From Adiantum capillus-veneris (taxonomy: Eukaryota; Streptophyta; Polypodiopsida; Polypodiales; Pteridaceae), in NCBI GenBank assembly GCA_014529385.2, contig CM043942.1:65425184-65489183 (forward strand): a DNA stretch of 64,000 bases. Direction: 5' to 3'. The translations under genes were made by a program, and so were the position numbers. The number at the start of each line of letters is the position of its first letter. The first letter of the stretch is position 1. Below are positions 22,746-34,449 of this stretch, in pieces. The notes beneath the pieces were generated by a model that saw only the letters and a list, made by a program, of their open reading frames with translations, searched no databases and was not told where the DNA came from.

Positions 22746-23240
22746 GCGTCTGAGAGTGTATCTATGTATGTTCAAACTGAAAGAAGAGAGGTCTTTATAT
22801 AGGCTGCCAAGGCCAAAAGCACTAGCTAAGAATAGAGTGGGCAAGGAGGCACGTTCGTGGCTTTTTCTTTTTTATTTGAAAATAAGAGGACACGTATTTC
22901 GATGTGCGATTTAGAGATTCTAAAAAGTAGTTTAGCATCCAAGAAAGAGTTCTAAACTAAGTTGCTTCTCTCTTTCTAAAAAGACTCTTTCTTTCCTAAA
23001 AACAAGCCTTTGCTTTTTGGTGGTCAACTCTCCCACTTACCATTCAAAATTTTTTACATCAAATTTGACCATGCGAGTAGTATCTAACCAACTAATGGAA
23101 ACCGTAGCTAGACTACGCCACACCGTAACATCCCAACATAATTATGACTTTCCAATACTGTCAATCAAAATTCAACGAAATAGATATTGAAAGTTATTTT
23201 TCTTATTTTTAGGATAGACCCAAAAATTGTGGATCTTACA
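22746..23240 (-). mobile_element. 5' LTR of element A, right part (U3 side) with promoter
   Basis: Matches 1-256 over its right-hand half and ends (plus strand) GGATCTTACA, i.e. TGTAAGATCC on the minus strand, a canonical LTR start. A TATA box (TATATAAAG, complement of about 22793-22802) lies about 440 bases in. Transcription would proceed leftward into the part now displaced to 4656 and below by element B. Confidence 0.75.
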
Positions 23241-23935
23241 GGTCCAAAAGTTTGAAGTGAACTTCACATCTCAATCGCTTACAATCTGTTTGGGCAATTC
23301 ATGCAATCTAAAGATCTCTTTAACAAATAGTCGTGCAATGTTGGAGCAAAAAGGTTGTATTGATTGGTATCAGATGTGTAACCTTTGTGAGTAGATCAAC
23401 AACTACCATAAGTGAATTATATCCTCCTTGTACCGTAGGTAATCCAATGACAAAGTCCATATTTATACACTCACACTTCATTCAGGGAATGTCCAATGGT
23501 TGAAATTCATTGAGAAGTTATAGTTTCTTAGCTTTAATTAGTTGACATGTCAAGCACTGACAAACATAGCATAGCACATCTGCCTTTTGTCCAATCCAAT
23601 AGAAACTTTTACCTACGACATTGAGAGTCTTCGCATACCCTGGGGGTCCGGAAGTAGGGCTATCATGGACCTCAAAACAGTCTTCTTTAAGTTAGGGTCC
23701 TTTGGTACACATGACATATCTCTATAATAGAGACAAGGTCCATCATGTGAGAAGTTTAACATTGAAGGTATATTCTTTGAATCCCTAGATCAAACAAGGT
23801 TAAGATGCCTTTGATACTCTAGATCAGATGATGCAACTTTCTTAATCTTTTCAATGATTGGGTTGTTGGGTATAGATATGAGGCTCAAAAAGGGTTTTTG
23901 ATTGAGTGAATGTGCAACCGTGTTTTCTTTTCCAG
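23241..23935 (-). pseudogene. Ty3/gypsy RNase H end and integrase fragment
   Basis: Minus-strand order: end of RNase H (RPGKENTVAHSLNQKP, close to the RPGK-N-VADALSRKP type), a linker, the integrase finger region (WIGQKADVLC) and the core (MDFVIGLPTVQGGYNSLMVV, with its catalytic D, then RLHELPKQIVSD and DVKFTSNFW). It stops abruptly after FWT at 23241, where the U3 end of element A's LTR begins. This gene was therefore the insertion target of A. Several stops and frame shifts; a dead fragment. Confidence 0.8.
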
Positions 23936-24640
23936 GACGATAGATAGGTATGGCAGTCTATTCAAGGCTTGGTATAGGGTGAAGGCCAAACCATAGAAGA
24001 CTTTGTGAAGGCATTCAATGCATTATGGAAAAAGTGGTGTACATCTTTGGGGGCTGAAATTCCTCTAGCCATGTTGAATAAGGACACATTTCTTGCAAGT
24101 TTGAAGAGTAACCTACGCTTGAAGGTAGAGCTCAAGCAGCCAAGGACCTTTGAGGAGGCAGTTGAAATTGCAAAGAATAAAGAGTGGAAAGTAGAGTGTC
24201 TTCATCAACTTGGAATCACTATCGAGCCAAAGGTGGAAGTGAAAGTGGTAAAGCAACCAAGGGTCCTCATTAGGGAGCCAGGTTATGAAAAACAAGCTTC
24301 TCATTATGTGAATGCTTTTCGCAAGGAGATGCAAGAGGTAGTAGGTCTTATGAAGAATCTTAATGTGCATATGATGGGAGGTGGAAGATGTCAAAGCTAT
24401 GGATATGGATGTGGTTATGGAAGCAATGATGGTTTTACATGCGTTAGAGGAAGAGGCATGGATGGAAGAGGGGATATGTTTTAATGTTACAATTGTGGTA
24501 AATGGGGTCATAAAATCCCTCAATGTGACAAGCCAAAGAGAATGGGTGGTGACATGTTTCCTCTTCCTCCACAAATTTATTCTCGAGCTCAAGTATATGG
24601 TATTGAGATAAAAGGGGAAGCAGGCCAAGTGGTTTGACAG
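23936..24640 (+). pseudogene. Element C (Tat-type Ty3) gag, 5'-truncated
   Basis: Plus-strand Gag fragment: QTIEDFVKAFNALWKKWCTS, a leucine-rich segment, KQPRTFEEAVEIAKNKEWK, then a zinc knuckle CYNCGKWGHKIPQC (C-x2-C-x4-H-x4-C) at about 24485-24525. An in-frame TAA at 24482-24484 directly precedes the knuckle and a TGA follows at 24638. The 5' LTR, primer-binding site and start of gag are missing: the sequence begins abruptly at about 23936 against the oppositely oriented integrase fragment. Confidence 0.8.
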
Positions 24641-25653
24641 GTGAAGAGAAGGGAAAAACAAAGGTGGTGAGCATAATCCATTTGGAGAAGAAAGAGGATG
24701 ATTTGGGAGCTATGGTCATGCCTGTAGGTAAGAGGGTTACGAGAGATCATGATATGAGTGATACAAGTCCTAGCCATAAAAGAGGGAAACAGGTTGAAAC
24801 AGGTACAAGTAAAGAGAAGAAGAAGGGAAAACCCAGGAAACATTACAATGCATCCAACTTTCCTTCGGGAGAAGTGCAACCAAATTATAGTTTAAGGGCT
24901 GATTTGGTGGGTAGAAAGGCTGATGTTACCTTTGGGAAACTCATGGAGATGTGTCCCAAGTTAAAGAGGCAATGGAAGCATGTATTCAACCCCATGAAGA
25001 AGGAGCCTGCAAGGGGGTCAGCGAGAGTCCTATTTTTGAATGAGCTACCTGATATATGCCCTACTATGGATGCATGGCATAAGAGGAAGTGCATTGGAGA
25101 GGCTTATATTGATGGAGGTGCACATGTATGTGTTATTACCCAAGCTTGTGTATCAAAGTTGGGACTCAACATGGTGAAGAATTCAGGTTTTCGCATAAAG
25201 CTTGCCAACCAATCAAGGGTGAGGTTCTTGGGAGTTATAAATGAGTTGGAGGTGGATGTATTTGATGTTAAAGTGATCGTAAATTTCCATGTTATGCCCG
25301 CGGGTATTGGTGCTTTCCCTCTCATACTTGGAAGACAATGGTTACAGACAACCATAGCTGTACAGGATTGGGGACAGGGTACCATCACTCTCTACAATAG
25401 ACGGGGTGATAAGAAGAGGTTTGACATGGCTAGAAAGAAATCTTTGGATGCTGATTTTGATGAGAAAAGTGATGAAGAAGAGTACTCAAGTGAAGAAGAA
25501 GACAATGAGGATGATGGCATTGAAGTGGAAGATAGAAGTGATAGCGATCTAGATGTTTCCTCCTTGTTTCTCGAAGAAGAGCATGATGAGAAACAAAGAT
25601 TTCTTGGACTTATGGAGAATGCGGATATCTCTAGTCCTTATGAGAAAATTTAA
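24634..25653 (+). pseudogene. Element C aspartic protease region
   Basis: Open for 339 codons. After a basic spacer (KEKKKGKPRKHY) and a conserved lead-in (VTFGKLMEMCPKLKRQW) comes the retropepsin active site AYIDGGAHVCVI (D-G-G-A) near residue 160, then NFHVMPAGIGAFPLILGRQWL. A strongly acidic tail (EKSDEEEYSSEEEDNEDDG) leads to RT. The same arrangement, including the D-G-G-A loop, is seen in element E at 55835-56320, so the two are relatives. Confidence 0.8.
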
Positions 25654-25659
25654 GATCTG

Positions 25660-26570
25660 ATGCAACCCAAAGTTCAACCTAATGTCAAACAGGAGCTGAT
25701 ACAAGGTATGTTGTCTCCCGACTTGACTAGTCATGAGAAGGGTGAGTACCTACATATGATTCAACAATTTCCCCATTTTTTCATTACTTCTTATGAGGAA
25801 ATTAGAGGCTTTAAGGGAGATTAAATCCACATTCCAATCAAGGAAGTTGCTCAGCCCGTACGCCAAAAGCTAAGGAGAATGGGACAGGTACAACTTAATG
25901 CTTTAAAGGAAGAGGTATACAAGCTTCTTGAAGCAGGTTTCATACGTCCTGTGAGTACTGCAGAATGGGTGAGTCTTGTTGTTGTCACACCCAAGAAGGA
26001 TGGAAAGTGGAGGATATGTGTTGATTTTAAGCCTCTACACGTAGCCATGAAGAGGGATCCATACCCTCTTCCTTTCATAGATGACATACTTGATTCTATT
26101 GCAGGGCACGAGAGGTATAGTGAATGTGATGGATTCTCTCGATATTTTCAGCTCACCTTGGCAACATAAGATCAAAAGAATACCACATTTATCACACCAT
26201 GGGGATGCTTTTGTTATTGTGTTCTTCCTTTTGGTCTTATGAATGGTTGTGTGTGGTATCAAAGGCACATCAATAAGGTGTTCTCTCCCTTTATTGGCAA
26301 GTTTGTGAAGGACCTTATTGATGACTTTTGTGTTTATAGCTCTAGAAAGGATCATTGTGTAAATCTTGGGATGGAATTGAAGCAATATGATGAAAGTGGA
26401 GGTCAACTCAAACCAAAGAAGTGTCATCTTGCTCAACCAAGAGTGAAGTTTTTAGGGCATATGATCTCAAAGAATGGGATTGAAGAGGATTCTGACAAAG
26501 TGAAGGCTTTGATGCTCCTCCCATCACCTAAAGATAAAAGAAACTTTCTACTTTCATTCAAAAGGTGAAG
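25660..26570 (+). pseudogene. Element C reverse transcriptase
   Basis: RT blocks in order: LLEAGFIRPVSTAEWVSLVV, TPKKDGKWRICVDFKPL, CDGFSRYFQLTLA (catalytic D), TTFITPWGCFCYCVLPFGL, and the YxDD box as LIDDFCVYS with both aspartates kept, then KPKKCHLAQPRVKFLGHMIS. An in-frame TAA near 26167-26169 splits it, and a TGA ends the segment near 26566. Slightly decayed but complete in domains. Confidence 0.88.
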
Positions 26571-27700
26571 TATATGGCAAGGTTTATTCCTTTGTCCTCT
26601 CAACTTTTTTATCCTCTACAACAAGTAGCAAGGTTGGATCCTCTACAATGGACAAATGAATGTGAAAAGGTTTTCCAAGGTATCAAAGAGGTTCTTGGTT
26701 CTCTTCCTGCTATGCAAGCTCCTAAATGGGATAAGGAGTTTTATGTGAATCCATCAGTAGGTGAGGATGCTATTGGAGCTATGCTTCTTCAACGAGGTAA
26801 CAACTCCCACTACATGAAGCCTATCTATTGTGCTAGCAGGGTGAAGCTAGAGGTGGAAAGAGGCTTACTGAGGTGGAGATCATCTTAGTGAGTGTGATTT
26901 ATGCATGTAGAAGGTTTAGGCACTACCTTCTCTCTAAACCATTCACATTCCTCACTAGCTACACTCTTCTACCTCAATTGGTGAATAGCTCTACTTTGTC
27001 AAAGAGGCTCATGAAGTGGATTGTGGAGCTACATGAATTCCAATTCTCTTTTCTTGTTGAGGAGAGTACAAGGGCTACATTGGTTGATTTGCTTAATTAT
27101 AAGGAAAGCCCTCTTCTTCTTAAAGAGGACGCAGTGAAGAAGCAACACATGGAAGCTCCTGACATAGACAATGCCTATCTATTGTTTTTTGATGCCTCTT
27201 ACAAGAAAGTGCATGGTGAAGCTTCGGGAGGTGTTGTAATTTATGATCCTCAAGGTGCTTTGGTAAGTAAAAGGAGTTTGAAGCTTATAGCACAAAGCAA
27301 CAATGAAGTGGAGTATGCTACTTTGGAGAAAGGTCTCAACTTTTGCCTTGAGCTTGGCATCCGTCGTGTGAGGGTAAGAGGTGATTCTCTTTTGGTGGTT
27401 AAGAAATTACTTGGGGTGTGGAAAAGTAAAAATCCAAGGCTGAAAAACATGTGTTTTCAAGTGAAGAATCTGCTTAAGCATTTTGAAGCTTGGAGTTTAA
27501 GGCAGGTGGACATGTCTCAAAATGAAGAAGCACATGGTGCAACACAAGCTTCAATTGGGCAATTGTATGTGATAAGGGCTGATTCTCCTCTTTATTTGGG
27601 AAGGGAATCTTTAGAGAGGGAGGAAGAGTTTCTACAAACAAGTATGCTTCCATCAAAGTTGGAGAAGTCAAAAAAGTACGCCTTCCTACGTAATGCCAAA
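26565..27700 (+). pseudogene. Element C dual RNase H (native plus archaeal-type)
   Basis: The first RNase H (26565 to about 27100) is the degenerate native domain (WDKEFYVNPSVGEDAIGAML ... ACRRFRHYLLSKPFTFLT), with a frame shift near 26880. It is followed at about 27175-27560 by a second, archaeal-type RNase H: FFDASYKKVHGEASGGVVIY, NNEVEYATLEKGL and RVRGDSLLVVKKLLG, keeping the D-E-D set. This duplication is the known hallmark of the plant Tat clade of Ty3 elements. It identifies element C as Tat-type. Confidence 0.85.
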
Positions 27701-28981
27701 AGGTATGTGCTACTTGGTGATGCCTTGTATATAAAGGGGGCTGATCTTGTGATGAGAAAAGTGCCTTGGAAAGAGGAAATTTACAAAATTCTAGAGGAGA
27801 ATCATGAGGGTTCTTTTGGTGGTCACTTTGCTTCAAAGATCACTTTGCATAAAGTCTTGCAGGAGGGTTATGTGTGGCCAAGCGTTCAACGTGATGTTCA
27901 TCATTGGTGCAAGTCTTGTAAAGAGTGTCAAAGCATGGAAAATAGGGTTCTCAAATAAAAAATTAGAGGCACCATTGTGTCTTATGATGTATTTGAGAAG
28001 TGGGGTATTGATGCAATAGGTCCTCTACCTATGACAGCTAGAGGCAAATGCTACATACTTACTGTTGTTGACTATCTATCCAGGTGGGCTGAAGCCAAGG
28101 CTGTTAAGCACATCACGAGTAAAGATGTTTCCTTATTTATATATGAATATATTTGGTGGAAATTTGGCATTCCATTGGAGTTACTTTCTGACAAGGGTCC
28201 ATGTTTCATGGGAGAGCTGGTGGATTATCTATATGAGAAGCTTCGTGTGCATCGCAGGTTTACTACTCCATATTATCCCCAATGTAATGGCATGAATGAA
28301 AGTTTTAATGGAGAGCTCATAAGGATGCTTACAAAGATGACAAGAAACAATGTGAAGACTTTGGATTTAGAGCTACCTTGTGCTCTATGGGCTTACAGGA
28401 CTGCCATCAAATCAGGTATTGGTTTCTCTCCCTTCCATCTAGTTTTTGGCAAAGAGGCTTTACTTCCTATTGAGGTGGAGATACCAGTTTTGAAGATGAT
28501 GCTAAAGCTTGAAGAAGGGCCCAATGATGCATTCAAGGGAAGGCTTCTATATTTTCAATGTGTACAGTTGGATAGGTTGTTAGATTTTGAGCATTATGAG
28601 CAGGTCTTAAATAACAATCAAGCAAAGACAAATGAGAAGGTGAAGGACAAGGACATCAAGAAGGGTGACATGGTGCTTTGTTACAATAGTAATCTTGATA
28701 GCACTTTTCAAAAGAAATTTCAAATCAAGTGGCAAGGTCCTTTCTTGGTCTTAAACAGGTTTCCAAATGGCACATATTAGCTTGCTGACTTGGATGGTAC
28801 CCCACCTAAAGCACGTGTGAATGGCTACATGTTGAATAAGTATATTGCAAGGTTGATGACTGTGATTGAGGATGAGATTTCTTTTGAAGAATTTTCTGAT
28901 CATGTGGCTAATAATGAAGATGAAGTGAAGACTCCCTCATGTGGTTTACAGGATCTCTTTTGTGCTACTGATCATGAATGA
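27700..28981 (+). pseudogene. Element C integrase
   Basis: HHCC finger (HEGSFGGHF ... WCKSCKECQ), then the core with D (FEKWGIDAIGPLPM), D (ELLSDKGPCFMG) and E (QCNGMNESFNGELI). The C-terminal domain follows (IKKGDMVLCYNSN, KFQIKWQGPFLVLNRFPNGT, ARVNGYMLNKYIARL). In-frame stops: TAA near 27957 between finger and core, and TAG near 28780 in the C-terminal domain. The frame ends with TGA at 28979-28981. Confidence 0.87.
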
Positions 28982-29008
28982 TCTAGCAGGCTGGGGTGTG
29001 GCAAACTA

Positions 29009-30250
29009 TGTTGGGCGCATTTTTGACACCCTATTTTTTGTAAATTTGTACATACGGACATGACGCCCAATGTCAAAAGTGTGTGTGGGCTTTCTTTTTG
29101 TGGGGTTTTTAGCTTGCTTTAGCAAGCATATGTACATGCATTGCAAGTTGCTAGTCTAGTGACAGCTGTCGGGCTACTGTAAGTGCCCATGAGTGATTTT
29201 TTTGAAGTGAAACTTGTATATAACTTAAACTCATGTACAAACTTAAAAACGTTCATCCAAACTCCAAAAAATTACAGTTTTGAGCTCGTTGTGTCTCCTT
29301 GATGGTTTCTGTTGCAGTTTTTGCCCCCGCCTTGCCTACTCTATGCGTAGTCGTACCGGGACAGCTCCCTGTTTGCATCAATTTTGCATGTAGCGGCGTG
29401 TAGATTCAAATTTTATAATCTTCAGCTTTCTTGACAGTAATTTTTAAAGCTTTCTCTCAAGATTTAAAGTGCCCCAATTGGAGTTGTTCTCTTCATGTTA
29501 TGACTAGTTCTCTGCAGGGTTATGGCAATGGCAGCCTAGTGGCAAATTGTGTGCAGGCAGATTGGGAGGGCATGTGTGTATGAGTTGTGAAATTGATGTT
29601 GAAGTTTTAAATTTGTGATGTTCAATGGTGAAAGGGGAGGCCCTTGTCTTCATATGCATTGGTTGGCATGTGCTGTAAATCCTTGCTTTGGCAGGGTTTT
29701 GCTCCTATGTGACATAGTTTCTTGGGTGGGCGACGGCCAGTAAATTCCCAAGGGGACTACTCTTGTTGGACGTGTGGTGTTTCAAAGGGATTTTCCACAT
29801 ATTTTGGTGTTGTTGTGGTGCTCTTTCAACGCTTTTGGGTGACATCGCTATAGAGGCGTTTCAGTTTACTTATTTTCCAACAATGCATTCTAATGCGCAA
29901 TTTTGAGTCTCTATTTTTAGAACAAGCTTGGCTTCCAAGAAAAGAAGCTCTAAACTTGACTTACTTCTCTTTCTTCTCTAAAAATAATCCCTCTTTCCTA
30001 AAATTACTCCTACTACTCCTTCTCTTCTAAAAATACTCCTCCTTTTCTAAAAGTACTCATTCTCTTCTAGAATATATATATTTTTTAAATTACTCTCTCT
30101 TTTCTAAAAAATACTCCTTTTTTTAGGGCCAACTCTTACGCTTAGATTTAGTTTTGAGGCTTAAGTTTCTCATATTAACCTATATTTTCCAAGTGAATAA
30201 GAGTCTTAATTAATAGTTCTAGAGTCTGATTTTCGATCCGATCGTTCCTA
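29009..30250 (+). mobile_element. Probable 3' LTR region of element C and an adjoining LTR relic
   Basis: Starts TGTTGGGCGC about 28 bases after the end of integrase, preceded by purine-rich GGCTGGGGTGTGG. No second copy lies in the window, so the end is a guess. The part from about 29890 resembles the U3 of element A's LTR (a shared run around CCAAGAAAGAAGTTCTAAAC), suggesting a second, distantly related LTR relic. A degenerate tandem repeat of a roughly 20-base unit (TTCTAAAAATACTCCT) occupies about 29975-30125. No gene seen. Confidence 0.45.
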
Positions 30251-30599
30251 TTGTAACGCTCTATGAGTTAACAAAATGCAAACCTTAAACATTTTGCAAA
30301 GTAAATGAAATAGTTTTTATTGAACAATATTGGGTACATTACAAAAGTCTTTAAAAAGAAAATCATTTGAAGTAGTTTGATGGTCAAACCAAAAGGTTTA
30401 ACCAAATCTTAGAGGATATGTTGCGTTCTTATGTAAGTAAAAAGTAATCTAATTGAGAAGAATACTTATCCATTTTGAATTCTTTTTACAAAAGTCCTAA
30501 ATATACACCAATTAGATTTACACCAATCATATGATGTATGGTTTTCAACTGAGATATTCTATGATTGGGGACCTAGAGAAAGAGAAAATTCAATTTCTT

Positions 30600-31170
30600 G
30601 AGAATTTTCTTGAAGATAATAGTTCATATGCTGAAGGTGGCAAAGAAGAGCATTTTTATTACATAGGATTATGCTAAGACATATGCTGATAAAGGACTAA
30701 GAAAAGTTACCTTTGCAAAAGGTGACTTTCTATTCGTAAAGGTTCTTGCAAAGTCAGAAACCTTGAAAATAAAAAAGAGTGATAAACTTCCCCTAGATAC
30801 TATGGTCCCTTTAAAGTTCTTAAAAATATTAGAGACGTACTAGCATATAAAGTTGAGTTATTGGAGAGTTATCAAGTTCATCCTATCTTCTAGGTTAGTA
30901 AATTGAAGCAATTAGTTCATGGTTTGGAGAATGTAGTGTCTACAAAGAATTTGGTTGACTTGATAGAGCCACCAAAGATATCATATGAACCAAAAAAAGA
31001 TTCTAGGGTATCAAGATAGAAAAACACGTCATAAGGTATACAAGAGGTACTAATTACCTTGAGAGGAAGTAGCAACTTGGGAACACCATAGTCCAATTGT
31101 GAAGAGATTTTTGCCTCTTTTTAAGGACACCATTTGTCCAAGCTAAGTTCAAAGTGAGTACCTAAATTTT
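30600..31170 (+). pseudogene. Chromovirus (Ty3) integrase tail with decayed chromodomain
   Basis: In shifting frames the plus strand reads TFAKGDFLFVKVLAKSETLK, KLPLDTMVPLKFLK, AYKVELLESYQVHPIF and KLKQLVHGLE. This is the GPY/F region of a Ty3 integrase. It is followed by PPKISYEPKKILGYQDRKTR and KVYKRYL, matching the start of a retrotransposon chromodomain (EPEKILDRR type). Chromodomains direct integration to marked chromatin. Many stops; an isolated fragment with no LTR identified. Confidence 0.65.
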
Positions 31171-31189
31171 TTATTCAAGGTCCAAGCTA

Positions 31190-34100
31190 GGACCCATTGA
31201 GTAATGCAGCCCACTTTCTATGATATTTAAGCAAGGTCCACCGCTAATCTAGTACATCTCATTTGAGGCATGAAGCATACATAAAACATGTAGCATATGC
31301 TTAAGCCAATTCAAGAATGCATGTAGTTATATTCCATAGTTTTCCTTTAAGAGTTTTTTTAATTTGTAAATATCTTTTACATGAAGGATGCTTGAAGCAA
31401 ACATTTGTATCCATAAAAGAGATCCCTCTCACACATACAAAGTCCATGAATTCTCTACTCCACACTTGCAAGCTTTATCTTGACATCAAAACATCAATGT
31501 CTCCTAGCTACAAATAGATGAAACCATGAGATGGACTAACAGATAAAATTTTCAAGAAACAAAAATACTTTTTTGTTTACTATTGAGGCGGTCCGGGGTG
31601 GGCAACAAGAAGAGCGGCCTCTAAACACCCTTCGAGGCTCCCGTGCTGCTCAATTGGGGCTGGGGCAAGCACAATCAGAGATAACAACAACCCACAACCA
31701 GAAACCAAACAAGAAAAGGGGCACCACCTAGTTGTAGATGCGAACTAGGACGCACGTGATATCTCCTTGTACTCAAACGCACAAAGAGAGGGGAACACAA
31801 GATAGCCACACACACCTAACACAAACATTCACCACGCCAGAGAGAGGTAAAGAGCACAAATCAACTTGAGCAACTCAGTCTTAACCTTAAAGACTAGATG
31901 CACACAAAGCTTGATGAGAAATAGAGAGACAACACAAAACTTGATCTTATTGCCAATACAAAAATTGTCTTAGGGTCATGGGAGCCCTCTCACCGAGCAC
32001 CCTCTTACAATTTACCTTTTAGGCAAACAATTCAACAAGCCCTCAAACCACCAAGCATGAAATGGCACAACAAACTTCAAGGACAATATACCTTCAACCA
32101 CCTGATGAGCCAACTTATCAAGTCAATTTGGAGAGAAGAGTCGTAGTTGTAGCATACAATTGCACCCAAAACTATGAATCTTATTTATGGACAAGAGTAG
32201 GCTACAAGTGTGATTGCAGAGTATAGTATCACTCCACTCCTCTAGATGGCATAACTAACTTCAAGCTTCTCCATGCACCTATGTGTAGTGATGGAATATA
32301 GCACTCACAACGCACACACTCTATACAACTAGGCTTGAAGAGTGGTGTGTTATGTGTTGAGAATGGTGTGGTGTAGTGTGATCATGTGATGTTTTACAAG
32401 GGAGAGAAGGGCTCTATTTATAGGTTTTAGAAGCCCCGATTAGAATTAGGCCTAATCAACTTTATTGAAGGAATAAAAGATTATGCATATTTTTATTTTT
32501 TTTTAATGAGGGTGGGTCTCTCTTGTCCTTTGAGTCACATGGATGTGGGATCAAGGGAAGAGAATTATTGAGGATGAAAGGAGAGAGGATTGAGTGAATA
32601 ATTTGGGAGTGCCTACTCTAGTAGAGGGTGCATTTTACAATAAGGTTAGTGGTTAGTAGTTAGTAATTATCACTACAAAATATTTACAAAATCATTCACC
32701 AAATGGTGAGATATATGATGAGAAAAGTTAGAGAAGGAATAAGCTTGTAAAGCAAGGTTGAAGCTTGGGGAAGTTGACATTCACCTCTTTACAGCACCGA
32801 TAGAAGAAGCGGTCAGCATGGCGAAGTAACGCGTGTCGATGGAGCTATGTTATCTTCAAACCTTGGAAAATTCATGATAAAAGCCTTCATTTGCAGAGGT
32901 TATCCTTGGATTTTTGCTGATTTTTTGAATTTCTTTACAAAGCTGAAGAGAGTATGGTAATATGGACATATATGTAGAGAGAAAGGGGGACACATAGGGT
33001 GTATAAATGGAGGATGAAGGCTATGGAGGTGTGAGAGATGTGGCAATGGTGAAGAGGGTGAATTAGGACATGGGAGTTGCAGGTTTGGGAGTGGGAAGGA
33101 GAGGGAGGAGTGTGTGTGAAAGAGGAAAATGATAAAGTGGAAGAGGGAGTGTGGCTGCATAGCATGGCAAACTGGGGTCCACCAATAAAATCATAGCTCA
33201 TAGCTCGTAGCTCAAAAAAATATGAAAAATTTTGAGCTGAAAGCTCAGCTTACGAGCTACAACTTTTGTTTGTATCACCTTTTCAAATTCGGGGAGCATG
33301 TGATCTTTAAAAATTCATCAAAACCGACTGTTTTTTCCACTGCACAAGGTCCTTGTGAGGTCCTTCTTTGGATGATTCTTTTGAATACCTCCAAGAGTGA
33401 ACTCCCCATAGTGCATGCATGCATGCCACATACCCTTGACCTTATTTGGTAGGTCTATAATTGAAGATATTGTTGAGATCATGATATAAGTGAATAGTAC
33501 AACTAAGAAAATCAAATATTTAGGGGTCTAAAATTATATGTATATGTCAAATATAAATAATATAGGTGGAAAAAATATAAAGGGGTCAAAATAAATCTCT
33601 CTCATTATAAGTCTACCATAAAAAGATGAATATTTTTGGTGTTCTAATTTATGAGAGTAAAAGAGAATAGATGTAGGAAGGAAAAATCACAATGGTGAAA
33701 AAATATACACATAAATAAAACTAGTTTTTTTTGGATTTTTGTTGGGATGGAGTTACACCAAAAATAAGAGAAGCTTGCATGAAATTATTTTTATGTGGAA
33801 TAAAGAGTATGCAAAATGGTAAGAAAAAATATGGTAATGTGAGTCAATGTACATAGCATAAATAACACACCATAGGTAGAAATATTTAAATAAATACCAA
33901 AATAATTATGAAAAATCCTTTTATTTAGGCCCTATATACAATGAAATATTTACACACAAATGGGCCATAATATACTTATAATTTTTATTTTTAAATTTTT
34001 TTTGGCTCAACTAGCCTAGTGACTAGCTAATTAAGGGTTTTTAAGAAAATATAGGGAAAGTCCCCTAACTCACACACGCCTATGTACAGTGAAATGGTAG

Positions 34101-34440
34101 GGATAACCAAAATGTTTGAGTGATTTGATAGGGTGAGGTAGCTTACTATGGCAATTATGGAAAGCCGAAAAACGGCTATCACTATATGATCAAACATAGA
34201 TCCCAATTGAATAAAAAAGAAGTCCCCAAAAAACTGGGTGCACTCTAACTATACATTGGAGTCTCCTTACAATAGGATTCACTCTAGTAATACATAAAAG
34301 TCCCCTTAAAGCAGGGTGCACTTTATTAAAGTGTTCATCAAATTGACACATCTTTGCTCTAAGATAAAATTGATATCATATAATTATACAAATATTGAAA
34401 TATACCCATTACAAAAATGAAAGAGACATCTTGTGGACAC
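31190..34440. other. AT-rich intergenic sequence with LTR-like remnants, no gene seen
   Basis: At about 31590-32660 is LTR-like material: a minus-strand TATA box (TATAAATA, complement of 32415-32422) with a possible leader running left to about 31590. No partner copy is in the window. From 33260 to 34440 the sequence is A/T-rich with no coding signal. Open frames near 32900-33200 are short and low in complexity. Confidence 0.4.
33201..33259. repeat. Imperfect hairpin of AGCTCGTA units
   Basis: TAGCTCGTA at 33201-33209 pairs with TACGAGCTA at 33251-33259, and AGCTCAAAA inside the left arm pairs with TTTTGAGCT inside the right arm. A bulge of about 12 bases interrupts the right arm. It looks like the fold-back end of a small decayed transposon, but no boundaries are clear. 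Confidence 0.55.
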
Positions 34441-34449
34441 CCAATAGAT

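Noticed and set aside
24113-24879. Minus-strand open frames opposite element C gag and protease
   Set aside because: Shadows of the plus-strand gag/protease frames, which carry the zinc knuckle and D-G-G-A motif.
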